From Bacillus andreraoultii (GTDB taxonomy: Bacteria; Bacillota; Bacilli; Bacillales; Caldibacillaceae): a stretch of DNA of 64,000 nt. This document shows, piece after piece, positions 57,278-64,000 of the stretch (position 1 is the first letter of the stretch; each line of letters begins with the position of its first letter). Both the position numbers and the translations under genes were made by a program. The stretch lies in assembly GCF_001244735.1 (NCBI RefSeq), contig NZ_LN868937.1, positions 1,174,894-1,238,893 on the forward strand, written 5' to 3'. A model generated the notes under the pieces. That model did no database searches. It was not told the DNA's origin and saw nothing but the letters and a program-made list of their open reading frames with translations.

Positions 57278-59926
57278 ATGAGTGAAGAGCAATTTACCAT
57301 GCCCACAAAATATGATCCAAACAAAATTGAACAAGGACGTTATAACTGGTGGGTAAATAATAAATTTTTTGAAACAAAAGATGATGATACAAAACAACCG
57401 TATTCCATCGTTATTCCACCACCAAACGTGACAGGGAAACTTCATCTCGGACACGCATGGGATACAACGTTACAAGATATTATTACTCGGATGAAACGGA
57501 TGCAAGGTCGAGACGTGCTTTGGCTTCCTGGAATGGACCATGCTGGAATTGCAACACAAGCAAAAGTTGAGCAAAAATTACGTGCAGAAGGGAAAACTCG
57601 CTATGATCTAGGGCGAGAAAAATTCCTTGAAGAAACATGGATATGGAAAGAAGACTATGCAAGTACGATTCGTGAACAATGGGCAAAATTAGGTCTTGGT
57701 CTTGATTATAGTCGCGAACGTTTCACTCTTGATGAAGGCCTTTCAAAGGCAGTTCGTGAAGTTTTTGTTAAGCTATATGAAAAAGGCCTCATTTACCGCG
57801 GAGAATACATTATTAACTGGGACCCGGTAACAAAGACAGCACTTTCTGATATTGAAGTTATTTATAAAGACATTCAAGGGGCATTTTATCACTTACGGTA
57901 TCCGTTAAAAGATGGTTCTGGTTATATTGAAATTGCGACAACTCGTCCAGAAACGATGCTTGGAGATACTGCAGTTGCCGTTCACCCAGAAGATGAACGT
58001 TACAAACATTTAATTGGAAAAACATTAGTTCTCCCAATTGTTGGTCGTGAAATTCCAATTGTAGCAGATGATTATGTTGATATGGAATTTGGTTCTGGTG
58101 CAGTGAAAATTACACCTGCACACGACCCGAATGACTTTGAAGTAGGAAATCGTCATCAACTTGAACGTGTCCTTGTCATGAATGAAGATGGCACGATGAA
58201 TGAAAAAGCTGGTAAATATAATGGAATGGATCGCTTCGAATGTCGGAAACAAATTGTAAAGGATTTGGAAGCTGAAGGTGTTCTAATCAAAATTGAAGAT
58301 ATGGTTCACTCTGTCGGCCACTCAGAACGGAGCGGAGCTGTTGTCGAACCGTATCTTTCAACACAATGGTTTGTAAAAATGCAACCTCTTGCAGAAGCTG
58401 CGATTAAATTACAAAAATCAGAAGGAAAAGTCCATTTTGTTCCGGAACGATTTGAAAAGACTTATCTTCACTGGATGGAAAATATTCGTGATTGGTGCAT
58501 TTCGCGGCAACTTTGGTGGGGACACAGAATTCCTGCTTGGTACCATAAAGAAACAGGAGAAGTGTATGTAGGACACGATGCACCAAGTGACGCTGAAAAC
58601 TGGGAACAAGATCCAGACGTTCTTGATACGTGGTTTAGTTCAGCACTATGGCCATTTTCAACAATGGGTTGGCCAGATGTTGATGCACATGATTTTAAAC
58701 GGTACTATCCAACAGATGCACTCGTAACGGGTTATGACATTATTTTCTTCTGGGTATCTCGGATGATTTTCCAAGGACTTGAATTTACTGGTGAACGTCC
58801 ATTTAAAGATGTATTAATTCACGGATTAGTTCGTGATGCTGAAGGACGGAAAATGAGTAAATCACTTGGTAATGGTGTTGATCCAATGGATGTTATCGAC
58901 AAATATGGTGCCGACTCACTACGTTATTTCTTGGCAACAGGTTCTTCTCCTGGTCAAGATTTACGTTATAGCACAGAGAAAGTGGAATCCATTTGGAACT
59001 TTGCGAATAAAATTTGGAATGCATCCCGTTTTGCATTAATGAACATGGGTGGTTTAACTTATGAAGAAATTGATTTAAGCGGTAAGAAATCTGTTGCAGA
59101 TCATTGGATTTTGACTCGTCTAAACGAAACGATTGAAACGGTAACAAACCTCGCAGAAAAATATGAATTTGGTGAAGTTGGTCGGGCCCTTTACAATTTC
59201 ATTTGGGATGACTTCTGTGACTGGTATATTGAAATGGCGAAACTTCCATTATACGGTGAAGATGAAGAAGCTAAGAAAACAGCTCGTTCCATTTTAGCTC
59301 ATGTACTTGATCAAACGATGCGTCTCCTTCATCCGTTTATGCCATTCATTACCGAGGAAATTTGGCAAAACCTCCCTCATTATGGAGAATCTATTACAGT
59401 TGCTGAATGGCCGAAAGTTCGACCGGAATTGTCTAATAAAGAAGCAAGTGAACAAATGAAATTATTAGTAGAAATTATTCGCTCTGTACGTAATATTCGG
59501 GCAGAAGTTAACACACCAATGAGTAAAAAAATCGCGATGATTATTCATGCGCATGATGATAAAGTTGCGAGCATGCTTGAAACTAACAAAGCTTATTTAG
59601 AACGTTTCTGTAATCCGGAAAATTTAGAAATTGGTGTAAATGTTTCAGCACCGGAAAAAGCAATGACAGCTGTCGTATCAGGAGCAGAAATTTACTTACC
59701 ATTACAGGGACTCATTAATATTGAAGAAGAAATTGCCCGTCTAGAAAAAGAACTTGATAAACTTAACAAAGAAGTTGAACGGGTACAGAAGAAATTAGCA
59801 AATGAGAAGTTTGTATCGAAAGCACCAGCACAAGTTGTTGAAGAAGAACGCGCAAAAGAAAAAGACTACTTAGAAAAACGACAAACTGTACAAGAACGAT
59901 TAGAAGAATTAAAAGGAATGAAATAA
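57278..59926 (+). CDS. valS: Valine-tRNA ligase
   Basis: 882 residues, class I synthetase. HIGH motif in [15 protein letters not shown] (residues ~43-57), editing (CP1) domain about 170-340 with [25 protein letters not shown] motif in [15 protein letters not shown], and a C-terminal coiled coil ([20 protein letters not shown]). It charges tRNA-Val and hydrolyses mischarged Thr-tRNA. ATG 57278 follows TTGGAGGCTTTCAA; the frame extends 18 bases upstream. Controlled by the T-box above. Confidence 0.97.
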   Translation: MSEEQFTMPTKYDPNKIEQGRYNWWVNNKFFETKDDDTKQPYSIVIPPPNVTGKLHLGHAWDTTLQDIITRMKRMQGRDVLWLPGMDHAGIATQAKVEQKLRAEGKTRYDLGREKFLEETWIWKEDYASTIREQWAKLGLGLDYSRERFTLDEGLSKAVREVFVKLYEKGLIYRGEYIINWDPVTKTALSDIEVIYKDIQGAFYHLRYPLKDGSGYIEIATTRPETMLGDTAVAVHPEDERYKHLIGKTLVLPIVGREIPIVADDYVDMEFGSGAVKITPAHDPNDFEVGNRHQLERVLVMNEDGTMNEKAGKYNGMDRFECRKQIVKDLEAEGVLIKIEDMVHSVGHSERSGAVVEPYLSTQWFVKMQPLAEAAIKLQKSEGKVHFVPERFEKTYLHWMENIRDWCISRQLWWGHRIPAWYHKETGEVYVGHDAPSDAENWEQDPDVLDTWFSSALWPFSTMGWPDVDAHDFKRYYPTDALVTGYDIIFFWVSRMIFQGLEFTGERPFKDVLIHGLVRDAEGRKMSKSLGNGVDPMDVIDKYGADSLRYFLATGSSPGQDLRYSTEKVESIWNFANKIWNASRFALMNMGGLTYEEIDLSGKKSVADHWILTRLNETIETVTNLAEKYEFGEVGRALYNFIWDDFCDWYIEMAKLPLYGEDEEAKKTARSILAHVLDQTMRLLHPFMPFITEEIWQNLPHYGESITVAEWPKVRPELSNKEASEQMKLLVEIIRSVRNIRAEVNTPMSKKIAMIIHAHDDKVASMLETNKAYLERFCNPENLEIGVNVSAPEKAMTAVVSGAEIYLPLQGLINIEEEIARLEKELDKLNKEVERVQKKLANEKFVSKAPAQVVEEERAKEKDYLEKRQTVQERLEELKGMK

Positions 59927-59935
59927 ATTATCTTG

Positions 59936-59990
59936 CTGTCTGAATGGGGAATCTGCATCATGTTGTGCAGCCCATCTCAGGCAGTTTTTT
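59936..59990 (+). terminator. Terminator after valS
   Basis: CTGTCTGA / TCAGGCAG outer stem with an inner CTGCA / TGCAG stem, followed by six T residues. Confidence 0.75.
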
Positions 59991-60062
59991 AAGTTTGTCT
60001 TTTTTTTAAGCTATCGCTGGACGATTTTGGGTACCAATTTTTATCAATAAGGGCATCCTTTT

Positions 60063-60091
60063 TTACAATATTGGGTGGAAAGTTTTATAAT
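60063..60091 (+). promoter_or_regulatory. Candidate sigma-A promoter of folC
   Basis: TTACAA (60063-60068), 17 bases, TATAAT (60086-60091). Confidence 0.6.
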
Positions 60092-60225
60092 GATACTGTG
60101 ATATTGTACTTGGTATCCAATAAAAGGGGTTCTCAAGGACAAATTAGCAAAAAACTTAAGTTAAACTATCTAATAGAAAAGGAGTAATGGCGATTGTAAT
60201 AAAAAACAACAAGAGGGAGCGAGAA

Positions 60226-61512
60226 ATGATGTTTCACACAAGTCAAGAAGTAATACAATGGATTCAAAGTCAAATAAATCAAGGGATGAAGCTCGGTCTA
60301 GAACGGATGGAATGGTTTATGGAAAAATTGGACCATCCGGAAAGAACGGTTCGTGCCGTGCATGTCGGTGGGACGAATGGAAAAGGTTCGACTGTTACGT
60401 TTTTAAGATCAATTCTTCAAACGGCGGGGTATGAAGTAGGAACGTATACATCTCCATATATCGAAACTTTCGAGGAACGAATTAGTATTAATGGTGAACC
60501 GATTCCAGAGGCTGACCTTGTTCAAGTAGCAAACTTGATAAAACCACTTGCGGATGAATTAGCCGAAACTGAACTAGGTGCACCTACAGAATTCGAACTG
60601 CTCACAGCAATAGCAATCTATTACTTTGGCAAGCTTCATAAAGTAGATATAACGATTGTTGAAGTTGGTCTAGGTGGGAAAAATGATGCGACGAACGTAA
60701 TCATTCCTTTTATTTCAATCATAACAAATATTGGCTATGATCATATGAATGTTTTAGGCGATACGATAGTGGAAATTGCGACAGAAAAAGCAGGCATCAT
60801 TAAAAATGGTGCACCTGTCATTACAGCGGTATCTGACTTAGAAGCTCTTACAATTATTGAAGAGGCGGCAAGAAGAAAACGCTCTACCGTATATAAGTTA
60901 GATCGTGAATTTTCCTACACTGATCTTGGACCGAGCGATGATAGTGAGTTTTTCTCAGTTAAAACAACTTACCATACATATTCGGTTTTAACCACTACAA
61001 TGCTTGGTAAACATCAGATTGAAAATGCTACGCTTGCAATTATGGCTGCTGAATATTTAAAACAATTTTATGCACTATATATTGAGGAAGAACATATACA
61101 AGCAGGAGTCAAAAATGCATTTTGGCCAGGGCGCTTTGAGGTAAATGGTCAAATTATTCTCGATGGTTCGCATAACGAAGAAGGGATCAAAAGTTTAGTA
61201 GACACATTAGAACGCCATTATTCAAATAAAAAACTAACGATTTTATTTACAGCATTAGAGGACAAGCCACTAGAAAAAATGATTAACACGCTTGATGCGC
61301 TTCATGCCAAACTTTATTTTACTGAACTTTCACAACCACGTGCAGCAAAAGCCGAACAACTATTTGAACTTTCAAATGCAAAACAAAAAGAAATTGTAAT
61401 AAATTGGCAAAGCTTTATGACAGAAAAACAAAAGGAAATGCGAGAAGATGAACTGCTCGTTATTTGTGGATCCCTGTACTTTATAAAAGAGGTTATATCC
61501 ATCTTAAAATAA
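60226..61512 (+). CDS. folC: Folylpolyglutamate synthase/dihydrofolate synthase
   Basis: About 428 residues of the Mur ligase superfamily. The P-loop is VHVGGTNGKGSTVTFLRSIL, followed by TYTSPYIETFEERI, EVGLGGKNDATNVI, a segment TNIGYDHMNVLGDTIVEIAT, and FWPGRFEVNGQIILDGSHNE. It adds glutamates to folates, and may form dihydrofolate from dihydropteroate. ATG 60226 or 60229 behind GAGGGAG are the best starts; ATG 60187, only two bases after AAAGGAG, would add 13 residues unlike the family. Confidence 0.93.
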   Translation: MMFHTSQEVIQWIQSQINQGMKLGLERMEWFMEKLDHPERTVRAVHVGGTNGKGSTVTFLRSILQTAGYEVGTYTSPYIETFEERISINGEPIPEADLVQVANLIKPLADELAETELGAPTEFELLTAIAIYYFGKLHKVDITIVEVGLGGKNDATNVIIPFISIITNIGYDHMNVLGDTIVEIATEKAGIIKNGAPVITAVSDLEALTIIEEAARRKRSTVYKLDREFSYTDLGPSDDSEFFSVKTTYHTYSVLTTTMLGKHQIENATLAIMAAEYLKQFYALYIEEEHIQAGVKNAFWPGRFEVNGQIILDGSHNEEGIKSLVDTLERHYSNKKLTILFTALEDKPLEKMINTLDALHAKLYFTELSQPRAAKAEQLFELSNAKQKEIVINWQSFMTEKQKEMREDELLVICGSLYFIKEVISILK

Positions 61513-61526
61513 AAATGAAAAAAGGA

Positions 61527-61566
61527 AGGGGAGGTTTTCAAGTTACATTAGGAAACCTTCCCTTTA
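61527..61566 (+). terminator. Terminator after folC
   Basis: GGGGAGGTTTTC / GGAAACCTTCCC imperfect stem followed by TTT. Confidence 0.6.
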
Positions 61567-61694
61567 TCTTTGCAATAACCAATGACAAATACTTACACAT
61601 TTGGTAAAATGTTATATATTTTCATTCAACAAATTTTTTTAATGATTATCTAGGTATAATGACCTGGTTTTTATAGGGTGAATGGGGGCGTTCA

Positions 61695-63412
61695 GTGGTT
61701 GTTGATAAAAAGCGGCAACTTGCAATTTGGATAATTTGGCTAATTGTCTTTCCAACTGGTCTCTGGCTCGCTTATAAAATTTCACCCCCAACATTCCATT
61801 TAACGAATGTCGGCTATTTATTTACATTAGGTATTGCTTGTATTGTTTCGCTTATTCCGATTGTCGTAGGAAATATTCCGTTTACAGTTACCCAATGGAT
61901 TTCTCTATTTGTTTTTCTTCAATATGGATTATTTGCAGAAATGATTTTATCTCAAGTAATTATGTTCGTTGCTTTGCTTAGAGTAGGTCGATCAAAAGAG
62001 GAACTTTTTGCATTTCCGTTAAATTCTTTTATGTTCATTTTTGTTTCTCTACTTAGTGGACTGGCCTATTATTTCGCAGGTGGGGTTCATTTTGAAACAA
62101 AATTATTAAGTTCCGAATTGTTTCTCCTTGCAACATTATATATTTTTACATACTTCATCGTAAATCAATTTTTCTATTATATTGCGGGTCCGATTTTTTA
62201 TAAAGTACGTGACTCTTTCATTTCACCAGCATTTTTATGGGAAGGATTCATTCATATAATTGTTTTGCCAGTCGGTATGACGCTCTATTTTTTATACAAT
62301 GTAATTTGGATTAGTAGTTTCATATTAGTCAGTGTACCGATTATTTCTACCCAACTAATCTTAATTATGTATAATACAACACAGGAGATTAATCATAATT
62401 TGCAAAAAGCAGTAGAGATTGGTCACCGATTAACAGAACGTTTGAAAGCTGAAGAAGTATTAGATGTCTTTGTTGAAAATCTTGTTGCAATGTTTCCCGT
62501 TGATTACGTATTCGTGTTTACAATAAAAATAATGAACGGTTAGAAGTTATTCGTTCCTATGAGGATGGACTATATACGAATCGAAAATTTCCTTCATTAA
62601 AGAAAGGCGAAGGGATTGTTGGTCAAGCATGGGAAAAAGGAGAAGGATTATTTTATGAAGAAAAGGGACGATGGCAGCATATGGCCGTTACTCATTTACC
62701 AGAGAGTATTGAAAGTGTCCTTGCTATTCCAATTGTTAAAAACAACACAATTCCAGGAATTCTCCTCTTCGGCGCAAAAAAGAAACGGATTTACCAAAAG
62801 TATCATGTCATGATTATTGATATTCTTGGTTCCTATTTAGCAATTGCACTCGAAAATGCCCGGCACTATGAAAAAACGAAAACAGCGAGTGAACGTGATC
62901 CGCTAACGAAGCTGTATAATGTAAGAATGTGTGGAGAAAAAATAAACGATGCCTTTCAACAACTCCAAGCTGGTGATATCAAGACTGTTTCTTTAGTCAT
63001 GCTAGATATTGACCATTTTAAATTAGTAAATGATCAATACGGACACCAGAGTGGAAATGAACTATTAATCCAAGTTTCAGTGTTACTAAAAAATGTCGTT
63101 GGAGATTGTGGGGTAGTCGCTCTCTACGGTGGTGAAGAATTCGTCCTCATATTACCCGATATCAATAAAGAAGATGCATATGAGATTGCTGAAAATATTA
63201 GAAAAACAATCGAGAAGTATGAATTCAAACTTCACGATGACCTAATAAATGTAAGTCAAGAAATAACGGCGAGAATGACAGTAAGTATTGGTATCGCTAC
63301 AGCACCAACAGATACAATCGACCCGTTAAGCCTCATTCGTTACGCAGACCGCGCCCTCTACATCGGAGCAAAACGCGAGGGGAGGAATAAGGCAGGGGTT
63401 TATATGAAATGA
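61695..63412 (+). pseudogene. Membrane GAF-GGDEF diguanylate cyclase gene broken by one frameshift
   Basis: The first frame (61695-62543) gives 282 residues with about seven membrane helices followed by the start of a GAF domain (RLKAEEVLDVFVENLVAMFP). It then runs into a stop. The second frame resumes the GAF domain (ERLEVIRSYEDGLYTNRKFP, KGEGIVGQAWEKGEG) and leads to a full GGDEF domain with DPLTKLYN, MLDIDHFKLVNDQYGHQSGN and the active-site GGEEF. Restoring one A in ACAATAAAAATAATG (about 62521-62527) rejoins them as FTNKNNERLEVI. The intact enzyme would make cyclic di-GMP at the membrane; no RxxD inhibitory site is seen before GGEEF. Either a real null allele or a sequencing error. Confidence 0.85.
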
Positions 63413-63439
63413 GAAAAAGAAAGAACTTATATTTAGTTA

Positions 63440-63473
63440 AAAACAGGTAGGTCATATACCTTACCTGTTTTTT
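63440..63473. terminator. Bidirectional terminator between convergent genes
   Basis: AAACAGGTAGGT / ACC-T-TACCTGTTT with one bulge; T-run on the plus strand and an A-run that serves the minus strand. Confidence 0.8.
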
Positions 63474-63490
63474 GAGTGAATTATAAGAAT

Positions 63491-64000
63491 TTACTTTACG
63501 TAACGGTCAATTACTCGTGGTGCGTCAACACTTGTGACTTTGGGTTCTCGTTTGTTTAGGTCTGACCATGTCTCCATAATGTTATTGTCATATATAATTT
63601 GTAACCGTGAATTTTCCTTGCTTTGTTGGTTCACTCCTTCAAAGTAATCATTGTTTGTTATTTTTTGTGCATTGCTATCAAACTTGTAATTTTTTGCTCT
63701 TCCTCGAATAGCATTCAATACGATACGCCGACCAGATACGCCACCTTCTATTCGTATATTTGATCCGACACCAAATATTTCCATTGCTTGTTTCGAATAG
63801 AAAAACCCTTTAATATTACTTGGTGTATCTTCATTCACACTATTGTTTCGAAATTTAATATCTCCTTCAGCAAAAATAATGAGTGATCCATTTGAACCTA
63901 GGCCATTAATGACGGAATACTCAACCGTTACATTTCCTGTTACATAAAGAATTACATTGAATTGTCCATTTACCCCTCTAAATGTAACGTTCCCATCAAC
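63491..64000 (-). CDS. Pilus-associated (PilX/DUF7305-like) protein, C-terminal part; continues beyond window
   Basis: The minus-strand frame is open from base 64000 to the stop at 63491 (169 codons), so the GTG at 63838 is internal. The sequence has short repeating beta-strand units (VDGNVTFRGVNGQFNVILYV, TGNVTVEYSVINGLGSNGSL, IIFAEGDIKFRNNSVNEDTP) then IKGFFYSKQAMEIFGVGSNI and RIEGGVSGRRIVLNAIRGR. This is the same style as the C-terminal domain of the protein at 3029-4501 (LTIFVKNNITLGGGAEIN, IYGSLFAERANITMTGGSGF). I infer a PilX-type surface or pilus protein; the N-terminus is not visible. Confidence 0.6.
   Translation of the reverse strand, partial: VDGNVTFRGVNGQFNVILYVTGNVTVEYSVINGLGSNGSLIIFAEGDIKFRNNSVNEDTPSNIKGFFYSKQAMEIFGVGSNIRIEGGVSGRRIVLNAIRGRAKNYKFDSNAQKITNNDYFEGVNQQSKENSRLQIIYDNNIMETWSDLNKREPKVTSVDAPRVIDRYVK

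Noticed and set aside
60187-60225. folC start at ATG 60187
   Set aside because: The Shine-Dalgarno is only two bases from this ATG and the extra residues are unlike the FolC N-terminus; kept as a remark only.

Overview
This window is a low-G+C, firmicute-type chromosome segment from an endospore-forming member of the Bacillaceae (Bacillus in the broad sense). The evidence is the gene order, which follows the pheT to folC stretch of the Bacillus subtilis chromosome closely (compared from memory), plus sporulation and germination genes (gerE, gerM, spoVID, ysxE), a T-box leader on valS, many TTG/GTG starts and strong AGGAGG-type ribosome binding sites. The species cannot be named from the sequence.

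Layout. 1-1923: end of pheT, zapA, cvpA. 2141-4501: an inserted operon of three prepilin-like genes ending in a PilX-like protein. 4698-9432: polX, mutS2, a DUF350 membrane protein and a 24-codon ORF. 10017-15249: fatty-acid degradation (lcfA, fadR, fadB, etfB, etfA) with a CcpA-type cre site at lcfA and a perfect FadR operator before fadR. 15467-18554: trxA, uvrC and, on the minus strand, yslB. 18855-22128: sdhCAB. 22406-27385: a YsmA-like thioesterase with an upstream FadR-like box, gerE, a MarR regulator, racE, gerM, rdgB and a YfcE-type phosphodiesterase. 27548-30495: two tRNA-Arg genes enclosing a decayed island with an integrase tail, two tiny membrane-protein ORFs and an IS4 insertion. 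30625-40152: ysoA-like, tig, clpX, lonB, lonA, engB (protein folding and quality control). 40416-40898 (minus): a membrane protein. 41198-47633: hemAXCDBL, glutamyl-tRNA to uroporphyrinogen III. 47845-50457: spoVID and ysxE. 50851-54107: a tandem pair of membrane chemoreceptor-like proteins. 54262-56096: an IS1182-family element inside a hairpin-repeat array. 56450-61512: a small membrane protein, T-box, valS, folC. 61695-63412: a diguanylate cyclase gene broken by one frameshift. 63491-64000 (minus): the 3' end of another pilus-associated-type gene that runs off the window.

Compared with B. subtilis, several genes expected between conserved neighbours are missing: rnhC (pheT-zapA), lysC (uvrC-yslB), rph (gerM-rdgB) and the ilv-leu operon (ysnB-ysoA). 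The intergenic spaces instead hold three distinct repeat families: a ~51-bp tandem repeat at two loci, a ~130-bp dispersed repeat at two loci, and a ~61-bp unit with a covarying hairpin that hosts the IS1182 element.

I see no complete new defence or metabolic system. The best leads are the pilin triad, the covarying repeat family and its IS insertion point, the FadR rewiring that appears to include a thioesterase, and an inverted repeat around the gerE promoter that could block translation of read-through transcripts.
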